Part shown: positions 1-6,551 of the stretch, piece after piece
Layout of the letters: every line of letters starts with the position of its first letter
Numbering within the stretch: position 1 is the stretch's first letter
The notes under the pieces: generated by a model
Told to the model about the DNA's origin: nothing
The model's input: only the letters and a program-made list of their open reading frames with translations
Databases searched by the model: none
Program-made: the position numbers and the translations under genes
From: JAJISK01 sp046759865
GTDB lineage: Archaea; Thermoplasmatota; Thermoplasmata; RBG-16-68-12; JAJISG01
DNA: 9,259 nt
NCBI GenBank assembly: GCA_046759865.1
Contig: JBHIDB010000045.1
Span: 1 to 9,259, forward strand
Reading direction: 5' to 3'

Positions 1-1553
1 TGGGCACCCACTGCTCGACCGAGGAGTTGGCCACCCCGGGCTGGAAGAACAACCCGCATGCCTCGGGCATCTGGGTAGGCCACAGCCCCGCCATGCTCGA
101 CCTGGACCTGGAGGCTCATGGCCTGAACCTCATGTTCCCCCGCTTCTCCCGGGCGCAGCCCTTCTTGGATGGTACGGCCTTTGTCCCGGACCTCTACGAT
201 GCCAACCGATTCTACAAGAAGGTCCAACGGTTCAGCGCGAAGGACGCCGACACGTTCAGGGACATCTACAACCGGTTTGTGGACGTCCGGCGCGAGCTCC
301 TGGAGGTCTGGGTGTACGACCCGCCCTCCCAGGCGAACTGGGACCGCACCATTGAACTCCTCCGCTCCATCCCCCACGTCCCTGAGGATTTCGACACGAT
401 GACGGGGTTCGAGCTCATCGACCTCCTCTTCGAGAATGACCACTTCAAGGCCCAGCTGGCCGGCTGGTCCCACGCCGTGGCCCTGGAGCCTCACGCCCCC
501 GTAATCGGGGCGATCGGAGCAATCCTCCTCGTCTCGGCCTTCGGCGTTCAGCAGTCCATCGGGGGTTCCCACCAGATTCCCCATGCCCTCTTCCGGTCCA
601 TCGTCCGCGACGGGGGCAAGGTCCTCCAGAACTGCGAGGTGGCCGAGATTATCCTGGAGGATGGCACAGCCACCGGGGTCCGCCTCGGCGAGCACGCCTC
701 CTACCCGGAGCGAGTGATCAAGGCCAGGAAGGCGGTCATCAGCAACCTCTCCCCCGTCCCGACGTTCCTTCACCTCATCGGAGCGGACCATCTAGAGGCC
801 GATTGGACCCGTCAGCTTCAGGACTACAACTACTGGGGCGTCCTCTTCACCGCCGCGTTCCTCGCGAAGGCGCCGCCCCACTGGGTGGGGACGGACTGGG
901 ACCCCGACATTGAGAACGCCTGGCACTTCAACTTCGGGGCGGACACCCTGGACGACGTCCGCAAGATGACCGATGCCGTCCTGAACGATCGCATCCCGGA
1001 CCCCATCACCTTCCTCGCCGCCAACTTCAACTTCACCATGCACGACCCCAAGGCGTCCCCCCCGGGGCTGTGGAATATCCAGTTGTGGGCCGACGTGCCC
1101 GGTGCCCTGCCCGACGGCGGCCTCGACGCCTGGGATGACCTCACGGAGGACGTCCTCCAGCGGTCCGAGGACCGGTTGGAGGAGTATGCCCCAGGTTTCC
1201 GCACCGGCATCGTGGACCGCGTGGGGTACTCCCCCGCCGACGTGGCTCGTCGGAACACGTCCGCCATCAACGGAGTCTGGAGCGCCGGGATCGTGGAACC
1301 GGGCCAGATGTACATGGACCGCCCTTTCGACGGATGTGGCGCTCCGCGTACGCCCTTCAAGAACCTCTACCTCTCCAACGGGGTCTGGCCCCACAGCTTC
1401 TCCTGGCTCGGCGCCGGGCACAACGCTGCCCTCGTGATCCTGGAGGACCTGGGCCTCAAGCGGCCCGATTGGTGGTCCCACCGGGCCCTGGAATGGTTCG
1501 ATGTTTATGCGAAACGGAACGACCTGGCCATCGCGCCCAAGGTGACGGTCTAG
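1..1553 (+). CDS. Phytoene-dehydrogenase-like FAD-dependent oxidoreductase, 5'-truncated by window edge
   Basis: This is a flavin amine-oxidase/CrtI-type oxidoreductase, expected to use FAD to oxidise, reduce or isomerise a hydrophobic substrate; the substrate cannot be told. The frame is open from base 3 (reading GTHCSTEELATPGW), so the gene begins outside the window and the TTG at 27 is not a credible start. 516 residues are present. Alignment by eye to the next gene suggests about 39 residues are missing, including the GxGxxG dinucleotide-binding loop. Visible family features are the post-Rossmann TEEL..PGW segment, a central GGSHQIPHALFRSIV segment followed by EVAEIILEDGTATGV, and the C-terminal FAD-contact region NLYLSNGVWPHSFSWLGAGH near bases 1360-1425. 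It is paralogous to the following gene, 9 bases downstream, and probably shares its mRNA. Its promoter lies outside the window. The family assignment is firm; a true carotenoid desaturase role is not supported, because no phytoene synthase or prenyl synthase gene is visible. Confidence 0.92.
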   Translation, partial: GTHCSTEELATPGWKNNPHASGIWVGHSPAMLDLDLEAHGLNLMFPRFSRAQPFLDGTAFVPDLYDANRFYKKVQRFSAKDADTFRDIYNRFVDVRRELLEVWVYDPPSQANWDRTIELLRSIPHVPEDFDTMTGFELIDLLFENDHFKAQLAGWSHAVALEPHAPVIGAIGAILLVSAFGVQQSIGGSHQIPHALFRSIVRDGGKVLQNCEVAEIILEDGTATGVRLGEHASYPERVIKARKAVISNLSPVPTFLHLIGADHLEADWTRQLQDYNYWGVLFTAAFLAKAPPHWVGTDWDPDIENAWHFNFGADTLDDVRKMTDAVLNDRIPDPITFLAANFNFTMHDPKASPPGLWNIQLWADVPGALPDGGLDAWDDLTEDVLQRSEDRLEEYAPGFRTGIVDRVGYSPADVARRNTSAINGVWSAGIVEPGQMYMDRPFDGCGAPRTPFKNLYLSNGVWPHSFSWLGAGHNAALVILEDLGLKRPDWWSHRALEWFDVYAKRNDLAIAPKVTV

Positions 1554-1560
1554 GAGGGGG
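1553..1560 (+). promoter_or_regulatory. Shine-Dalgarno of second oxidoreductase gene
   Basis: GGAGGGGG begins on the last base of the upstream TAG stop codon. The GGAGG core ends 5 bases before the ATG at 1563. The overlap of stop codon and ribosome-binding site suggests translational coupling and supports this start. Confidence 0.75.
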
Positions 1561-1562
1561 CC

Positions 1563-3161
1563 ATGGACTACGACGTCATCATCATCGGCGGGGGACCCAA
1601 CGGCGAGACGGCGGCGGCGTACCTGCAGAAGGCCGGGGCCAGGTGCCTCATCATCGAGCGGCGGGACGAGATGGGGGGCGGCCTCGTGACGGAGGATGTC
1701 GGCGGCTTCCGGTTCAACCTTCACGCCACCTACATGATGATGACGGACCTGATGCCTCCCGTCCAGGACCTGGCCCTCCACAAGTACGGAGTGAACTTCA
1801 TCACCCCGCCCGTCCAGATGGCCCTCTTCTACGAGCCGGACCAGGCCCTCGTTCTCTACCAGGACCCCGACAAGACGGCCGAGTCGATTCGGAAGATCGC
1901 CCCGGAAGACGCGTCTCGGTTCCTCGACATCTACGGGGACATGCGGGAGGTCTGCCTGAAGTCCCTCCTGCCAGCCACCTACGTCGCCCCCATCGGCCCG
2001 GCGGAGTTTGCGGTGATGCTGTCCCAGTCGGAGGTGGGGAATAAGGTCCTGGAATGGTCCGAGATGAGTCCGCTGGAGATGCTGGACGAGTACGGGATCG
2101 AGGACCGGCGGGTCCGGGCGGCTCTCCTGTACCTCGGCTGCAAGTGGGGGGTGGAACCCGACCTGATTGGCATCGGCTACATGTTCGCCATTTACGTGTA
2201 CCGCATGCTCAACGCGGCCCTGGTCGCAGGAGGATCCCATCGCCTCAACTCGGGGATCGTCCGCTCCGCCTACGAGAGCGGCTTGGACGTTCTGGAGAAC
2301 ACGGAGGTCACGCAGATCCTGGTGGAGGACGGGGTGGCCAAGGGGGTCGTCACGGACAGCGGTGAGGAGATTACGGCCCGGGCGGTCGTGAGCACCCTGA
2401 GCGCGCCGACGACCTTCTTCGACCTGGTGGGGGAGGATCTGGTCGATCCTGACATGGCCTCCTCCCTTCGAATGTGGCAGTGGGACGAGTGGAGCCTGTT
2501 CCTGGTCCACATGGGGAGCTCGAAACTGCCTCGGTACAGGGCGGAGGCGAACGCTCCGCACGCGGGTGAGGCCCTCTCCCAAGTCGTGGGCTATGCCTCC
2601 GACGAGGAGGTTATCAAGCACTGGGATGATTCCATGAACGGGGTTTTGCCCGGCACAGGGGCCACCGTTACCCCTATCAGCTTATTCGACCCCGTCCAGG
2701 CGCCCGCCGGGTTCCACACCCTACGAGTGGAGACGGAGGCCCCCTACGAGGTCAGGGGCCACGACTGGAACGACATCAAAGACGAGTACGCCGAGCGCAT
2801 TATCGCCGACTGGCGGGAATACCTCGCGAACTCAGCGGAAGTCAAGTTGGTCAAGCGTTTCGTGTATCCCCCGACCTACATCGAGCAGAAACTCCCGAAC
2901 ATGGTTCGAGGGAGCATCAAGCACGGGGCGTACCTTCCGACGCAGATGGGGTTCTTCCGTCCGACGACGGAAACCTCCAACTACGCGACCCCCATCGAGG
3001 GGCTCTACCTGGCGGGGGCCACGGTCTATCCCGGTGGGATGATCACGTTGGGGCCCGGATACAACGCCGCCCTCCAGATCACGGCGGATCTCGGGCTCGA
3101 CATCTGGTGGCGATACCCGGATTACATCGAGGACGCCCGGGAGGCGGGCCTCGTGCCCTGA
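1563..3161 (+). CDS. Phytoene-dehydrogenase-like FAD-dependent oxidoreductase (complete)
   Basis: A complete 532-residue flavoprotein of the CrtI/amine-oxidase superfamily, probably cytosolic or membrane-peripheral. The N-terminal Rossmann fold is intact: YDVIIIGGGPNG at residues 3-14 gives GxGxxG at 9-14, and the acidic residue ending the second strand is Glu32 (LIIERRDEMGGG), followed by VTED at 42-45. A central GGSHRLNSGIVRSAYESG and EVTQILVEDGVAKGV match the NAD(P)/FAD family pattern. The C-terminal FAD-contact segment is GLYLAGATVYPGG at 480-492 with GPGYNAA at 498-504. No signal peptide or obvious membrane helix is seen. The ATG is chosen because GGAGG lies 5 bases upstream and the dinucleotide fold starts immediately. 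The gene is clearly paralogous to its upstream neighbour but diverged, so the two may form a heteromer or act on successive steps (inference). Substrate unknown; candidates for the family include carotenoids, retinoids, other isoprenoids and fatty acids. Confidence 0.95.
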   Translation: MDYDVIIIGGGPNGETAAAYLQKAGARCLIIERRDEMGGGLVTEDVGGFRFNLHATYMMMTDLMPPVQDLALHKYGVNFITPPVQMALFYEPDQALVLYQDPDKTAESIRKIAPEDASRFLDIYGDMREVCLKSLLPATYVAPIGPAEFAVMLSQSEVGNKVLEWSEMSPLEMLDEYGIEDRRVRAALLYLGCKWGVEPDLIGIGYMFAIYVYRMLNAALVAGGSHRLNSGIVRSAYESGLDVLENTEVTQILVEDGVAKGVVTDSGEEITARAVVSTLSAPTTFFDLVGEDLVDPDMASSLRMWQWDEWSLFLVHMGSSKLPRYRAEANAPHAGEALSQVVGYASDEEVIKHWDDSMNGVLPGTGATVTPISLFDPVQAPAGFHTLRVETEAPYEVRGHDWNDIKDEYAERIIADWREYLANSAEVKLVKRFVYPPTYIEQKLPNMVRGSIKHGAYLPTQMGFFRPTTETSNYATPIEGLYLAGATVYPGGMITLGPGYNAALQITADLGLDIWWRYPDYIEDAREAGLVP

Positions 3162-3166
3162 AGGAG
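3161..3166 (+). promoter_or_regulatory. Shine-Dalgarno deciding the start of the small third operon gene
   Basis: AAGGAG starts on the last base of the upstream TGA and stands 5 bases before the ATG at 3172. A GTG at 3166 would start inside this motif, so the ATG is preferred. The arrangement repeats the one between the first two genes. Confidence 0.7.
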
Positions 3167-3171
3167 TGGAC

Positions 3172-3648
3172 ATGCGGGTTTGGTCGAGAGGTCTCGGACG
3201 GGTGGAGCTGGCGGCGGACCTGAACACGGTCAAGACCGTCTTTGACGGCAAGAATTTCTATATCGTGGGGCGGACGGAACCCCCCATCGGCTGGGACTTC
3301 ATCGTGCGGCTGAGTCCCTCCGAGATGGAGTCCATCATGAAACTCATGATGAGTCGCCACATCGGTGGCTTCCTCAGCCGCTTTCTGGGTCTTCGCATGA
3401 GAAGGTCAACCACACTGGCGGAGGAGTTCCAGGAGGCCACGACGACCCGGACGGGAGTGCGGCCCGACCAAGAGTACGCCGACTTGCTCAAGCTCGCGCC
3501 GCCCAAGCAGCCCGCGGCCCGACGGACCTCTACGAGGAGGCGCTCATTGATGCCTCGGCGGTCGGAGGAAACGGGGGAGCCCGAAGCCGCGGAGGAGGCA
3601 CAGCGCGCGGCGCGAAAAGCGGCCGAGGCCGCCGGGAGCGCAAAGTAG
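3172..3648 (+). CDS. Small hypothetical protein co-encoded with the oxidoreductases
   Basis: 158 residues; I do not recognise a named family. Residues 1-60 look like a compact folded domain: alternating strand-like stretches (MRVWSRGLGRVELAADL, KNFYIVGRTEPPIGWDFIV) followed by a helix (SPSEMESIMKLMM). Residues 62-90 (GGFLSRFLGL, TLAEEFQEAT) are probably helical. From about 108 the chain is low-complexity: a Pro/Arg-rich basic stretch (ARRTSTRRRSLMPRR) and then an Ala/Glu/Lys-rich tail, likely disordered or a charged helix. There is no signal peptide, membrane segment or Cys/His metal cluster. The start is ATG 3172, with AAGGAG 5 bases upstream; the frame-compatible GTG at 3166 would add only two residues. 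It lies 10 bases after the second oxidoreductase and before a gene with its own promoter, so it is most likely the last gene of that operon. A partner or accessory role for the flavoproteins is inference from position only. Confidence 0.8.
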   Translation: MRVWSRGLGRVELAADLNTVKTVFDGKNFYIVGRTEPPIGWDFIVRLSPSEMESIMKLMMSRHIGGFLSRFLGLRMRRSTTLAEEFQEATTTRTGVRPDQEYADLLKLAPPKQPAARRTSTRRRSLMPRRSEETGEPEAAEEAQRAARKAAEAAGSAK

Positions 3649-3668
3649 GTTCCCCTCCCGGACATGGG

Positions 3669-3676
3669 TTAAATAG
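3669..3676 (+). promoter_or_regulatory. Archaeal TATA box of the glutamyl-tRNA synthetase gene
   Basis: TTAAATAG, preceded by GG, is an AT-rich island in a 49-base GC-rich gap. Its centre lies about 26 bases before the GTG at 3698. That is the usual archaeal TATA-to-transcription-start distance, so the transcript is probably leaderless. No Shine-Dalgarno motif precedes the GTG, which agrees. Confidence 0.65.
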
Positions 3677-3697
3677 CGTCCCCCTGCATGAACGCCT

Positions 3698-5356
3698 GTG
3701 ATCCGTGATCTGGCCCGGAAGTTCGCCCTCCAGAACGCTTTGCTCCACGGGGGCCAGGCCCGGTCCAAAGCAGTGGTGGGCAAGGTCCTTGGGGCCGAAC
3801 CTAACCTTAGGTCCAGAGCCCAGGAGGTGGCGAGGGCGGTTTCGGAGGTCGTGAAGGAGGTCAACGGTCTCGATCCTGCGGAGCAGCGCGTGCTGCTGGA
3901 GGACCTCGCCCCCGAACTCCTCAAGAGGCGACGCGACGCGCGGCCAATCGAGCTTCCGGCCCTCCCAAATGTCTCCGATGGCGTCGTAATGCGCCTCGCC
4001 CCGTATCCGTCGGGGCCACTCCATATCGGCAACGCCCGGATGGTGCTCCTCAACGACGAATACGTGAAGCGGTACGGGGGGCGCCTCCTCCTGGTGCACG
4101 ACGACACGATCGGGTCCGAGGAGAAGCTGCCCCTCGCGGAGGCGTACGGGCAGGTGGAGGAGGGCCTGCGCTGGCTCGGCGTGGAGGTCCAGGAGGTTCT
4201 GTACAAGTCGGACCGACTCCCCCTTTTCTACGACTGGGGCCGGCGCCTGCTCGAGCTGGGTGGGGCCTACGTCTGCCTGTGCACCGCCTCGGAGTTACGG
4301 GCAAACCGGGAGGCCGGGCAGGCGTGCAAACATCGGGCGACGGGGAAGGCGGAGAACCTCGAGCGTTGGGAGGCGATGCTGCGAGGCGACCTCGGCCCCG
4401 GGGAAGCCGTGGTGCGCCTGAAGACCGACATGCAGCACCCCAATCCCGCGTTCCGGGATCGCGTCCTCTTCCGGATCAGCGACCGTCCCCACCCCCGCGT
4501 CGGGACCCGCTACCGTGTCTGGCCCCTGTTGGAGTTTTCGTGGGCGGTGGACGATCACCTGCTGGGGGTCACCCATGTCCTCCGGGGGAAGGACCTGATG
4601 ATCGAGGACTGGATGGAGGAGAGGATCTGGGATTACTTCGGAGTCGACGGGCCCGGTTTCGTCCACCACGGACTCCTCCGGTTGAAGGAGGCCGAGCTGA
4701 GCAAGAGCCACCAGCAGCAGCTGATTCGGGCAGGGGAGCTGGCCGGCGTGGATGACCCCCGAACGTGGAGCCTGCAGAGCCTCGAACGGCGCGGAATCCA
4801 GGCGGAAGCCCTTCGGAGCTTCATCAAGGGGTTCGGCCTCAGCCTGACGGACATCGAGGTGCCCGCCGAGACCTTGTACACCGAGAATCGCCGCCTGATT
4901 GATCCCGTCGCCAACCGCTACTTCTTCGTCCCCGATCCGGTAAAGGTCCGGATTGAGGGGTTGCCGCAGCTTCGGAAGGCACACCCCGCGCTCCATCCCG
5001 ATTTCCCGGATCGCGGGACCCGCACTCTCGCCGGAGCGGAGGAGGTCTATCTGGCCGCGGCGGACATCGAGGCCCATCGGGGAACGGAGGTCCGCCTCAA
5101 GGACTGGTGCAACGTCCGCCTCGACGACGGAGCCCGATTCCTGTCCTGGAAGGTCCGGGACATCCCCAAGATCCAGTGGCTCCCGACGGGACTTCCCGCC
5201 ACCGTGCTCATGCCCGACGCCTCCGCGGTGGAGGGCCTCGCGGAGGAGGCCGTGGGCGACCTGGAGGCGGGTACCCTCCTCCAGTTCGAGCGCTTCGGCT
5301 TCGTCCGCGTTGAGAAACCGGGTCCTCCCGTGCGGGTCATCTACGCCCATCGTTGA
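3698..5356 (+). CDS. gltX: Glutamyl-tRNA synthetase, archaeal type
   Basis: 552 residues; charges tRNA(Glu) with glutamate in the cytosol. Archaeal members are usually non-discriminating and also make Glu-tRNA(Gln) for the GatDE amidotransferase (family knowledge). Residues 1-90 are the archaeal helical extension (ARKFALQNALLHGGQA, AVVGKVLGAEPNLR). The class I core follows: MRLAPYPSGPLHIGN at 98-112 holds the HIGH-like HIGN and the Arg99 expected to bind the glutamate carboxylate. Next come HDDT at 134-137, the RGKDLM segment near 296-301, and the KMSKS-like ELSKS at 333-337, leading into DDPRTWSLQSLERRG. NRRLIDPVANRYFFVPDP (397-414) opens the C-terminal beta-barrel anticodon-binding region. 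Oddities: the usual DDTDP/DDTNP motif reads DDTIGS, and LSKSH replaces the archaeal STSK-like form. The GTG start fits a leaderless mRNA and begins right at the conserved N-terminal helix; the nearby ATGs at 3664 and 3688 are out of frame. An archaeal GlnRS-like enzyme is a less likely alternative. Confidence 0.92.
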   Translation: MIRDLARKFALQNALLHGGQARSKAVVGKVLGAEPNLRSRAQEVARAVSEVVKEVNGLDPAEQRVLLEDLAPELLKRRRDARPIELPALPNVSDGVVMRLAPYPSGPLHIGNARMVLLNDEYVKRYGGRLLLVHDDTIGSEEKLPLAEAYGQVEEGLRWLGVEVQEVLYKSDRLPLFYDWGRRLLELGGAYVCLCTASELRANREAGQACKHRATGKAENLERWEAMLRGDLGPGEAVVRLKTDMQHPNPAFRDRVLFRISDRPHPRVGTRYRVWPLLEFSWAVDDHLLGVTHVLRGKDLMIEDWMEERIWDYFGVDGPGFVHHGLLRLKEAELSKSHQQQLIRAGELAGVDDPRTWSLQSLERRGIQAEALRSFIKGFGLSLTDIEVPAETLYTENRRLIDPVANRYFFVPDPVKVRIEGLPQLRKAHPALHPDFPDRGTRTLAGAEEVYLAAADIEAHRGTEVRLKDWCNVRLDDGARFLSWKVRDIPKIQWLPTGLPATVLMPDASAVEGLAEEAVGDLEAGTLLQFERFGFVRVEKPGPPVRVIYAHR

Positions 5357-5372
5357 GCCGCGGAGGGACAGG

Positions 5373-5380
5373 TTTTAACC
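5373..5380 (+). promoter_or_regulatory. TATA-like box of the aminotransferase gene
   Basis: TTTTAACC, again preceded by GG, is the only AT-rich run in the 46-base gap. Its centre is 26-28 bases before ATG 5403, so transcription may begin at or very near the start codon. An AAGGAAGG stretch at 5392-5399 could act as a Shine-Dalgarno if the mRNA instead comes from read-through of the synthetase gene. Confidence 0.55.
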
Positions 5381-5402
5381 CGCAGGGGGCTAAGGAAGGT
5401 CC

Positions 5403-6551
5403 ATGGTTGCGGACCGCATGAAACGGGTCAAGGGCTCCCCCACGGTCGGCCTGGCCGGCCGCGTGGCCGAGCTCCGGGCCCAAGGGGAGGACGTGATCTC
5501 CCTGGGTGGGGGGGAGCCGGACTTTCCCACGCCGGCCCACATCGTGGAGGCCGCGAAGGAGGCCCTGGACCAGGGCTTCACGAAGTACACGCCATCCCCG
5601 GGCATCCCGGAACTCCGAGAGGCCATCGCCGAGCAGAGCGCGACGCGCAGCGGAATTCCCGCGAAGGCGGAGAACGTCCTCGTCAGCTCCACCAAGCACG
5701 CCCTCTTCGCGACCGTTCTGGCCTTCGCGGGACCGGGGGACGAGGTCCTGGTCTCCGATCCGGGTTGGGTTTCCTACCTTCCGATGGTCCAGCTTGCCGG
5801 GGCCACGCCCGTGCCCGTTCCCACGTCCGAGGAAGATGGGTTTGCCCTCACCCCCGAGGCGGTCGCGGAGCGTGTCTCCCCCCACACGCGGCTTCTCATC
5901 GTCAACACGCCCAACAATCCGACCGGGGCCGTATACGGCCTCCCCGCCCTGCGCGGCCTGGCGGATCTGGCGGCCGACCACGGTTTCCTCATCTTGACGG
6001 ACGAGATTTACGAACGCATCATCTACCAGGGTCAGCACCACGCCGTCGCCTCCTTCCCTGGGGCCTTCGAGCGCACGATCACGGTGAACGGGTTCTCGAA
6101 GACCTACGCCATGACGGGCTGGCGCCTGGGATGGGCCGTTGCGCCCGTGGACCTGCTGAACTCCATCAACACGGTCCAGCAGCACTCCTTCACCTGCGCC
6201 ACCTCCTTCGCGCAGAAGGGAGGCGTGGCGGCCATCCGCGGACCTCAGGAACCCCTAGAGGCCATGGTGGCCGAATTCGAGCGACGCAAGGATCTCGTCG
6301 TCGACGGGCTGAGGGAGATTCCTGCGTTGGAGTGCGCGGAACCTGCGGGCACCTTCTACGCCTGGGCACGGTACGACGACGATCGTGACTCGATCACCAT
6401 GGCGGAGACCATCCTGGAGAAGGCCCGGGTGGCCGTCATTCCGGGCGTTGGCTTCGGAAGGGAAGGCGAAGGCCGTCTGCGTCTGTCCTTCGCGACCTCC
6501 ACCGAGGACGTGAAGCGAGCCCTTGGCCGACTTCGTGAGGTGCTAGGGTAG
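5403..6551 (+). CDS. aspC: Class I/II PLP aminotransferase, aspartate aminotransferase type
   Basis: 382 residues, the usual length for fold-type I aspartate aminotransferases of the prokaryotic Ib/Igamma kind. It transfers an amino group between an amino acid and 2-oxoglutarate in the cytosol using pyridoxal phosphate. Visible signatures are LGGGEPDFPTP (34-44), the family N-terminal substrate segment; YTPSPGIPELREAI (62-75); NTPNNPTG (168-175), whose Asn172 contacts PLP; TDEIYE (199-204) with Asp200 expected to pair with the PLP pyridine nitrogen and Tyr203; NGFSKTYAMTGWRLG (229-243) with Lys233 as the Schiff-base lysine; and RLRLSFATS (358-366) with Arg360 expected to bind the substrate alpha-carboxylate. 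The active site is therefore complete. Trp122 in DPGWVSY is typical of the aspartate/aromatic group. The exact amino-acid donor (aspartate, aromatic or alanine) cannot be fixed from sequence alone. The gene follows the synthetase by 46 bases with its own TATA-like box, and its last 9 bases overlap the convergent gene. Confidence 0.92.
   Translation: MVADRMKRVKGSPTVGLAGRVAELRAQGEDVISLGGGEPDFPTPAHIVEAAKEALDQGFTKYTPSPGIPELREAIAEQSATRSGIPAKAENVLVSSTKHALFATVLAFAGPGDEVLVSDPGWVSYLPMVQLAGATPVPVPTSEEDGFALTPEAVAERVSPHTRLLIVNTPNNPTGAVYGLPALRGLADLAADHGFLILTDEIYERIIYQGQHHAVASFPGAFERTITVNGFSKTYAMTGWRLGWAVAPVDLLNSINTVQQHSFTCATSFAQKGGVAAIRGPQEPLEAMVAEFERRKDLVVDGLREIPALECAEPAGTFYAWARYDDDRDSITMAETILEKARVAVIPGVGFGREGEGRLRLSFATSTEDVKRALGRLREVLG

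Noticed and set aside
27..29. TTG as the start codon of the first oxidoreductase
   Set aside because: The frame is open back to base 3 with family-like residues (TEE before L), and the FAD-binding N-terminus seen in the paralogue would be missing. The gene is simply cut by the window.
792..2621. A 609-codon open frame antisense to both oxidoreductase genes
   Set aside because: It lies opposite two strongly supported flavoprotein genes, crosses their junction, and encodes a low-complexity Val/Gly/Asp/His/Pro/Arg-rich peptide with no motif. Long antisense frames are expected in GC-rich DNA with few stop codons.
3166..3168. GTG as the start of the small third gene
   Set aside because: It overlaps the AAGGAG ribosome-binding motif; the ATG at 3172 has correct spacing.
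4295..5350. A 351-codon antisense frame opposite the glutamyl-tRNA synthetase
   Set aside because: The synthetase on the plus strand has catalytic motifs and full family length; the antisense peptide has no recognisable fold and mirrors codon bias.
5337..6185. A 282-codon antisense frame opposite the aminotransferase
   Set aside because: It is opposite an aminotransferase with a complete active site, is rich in Gly/Arg/Val with no motif, and would run head-on into the synthetase gene.
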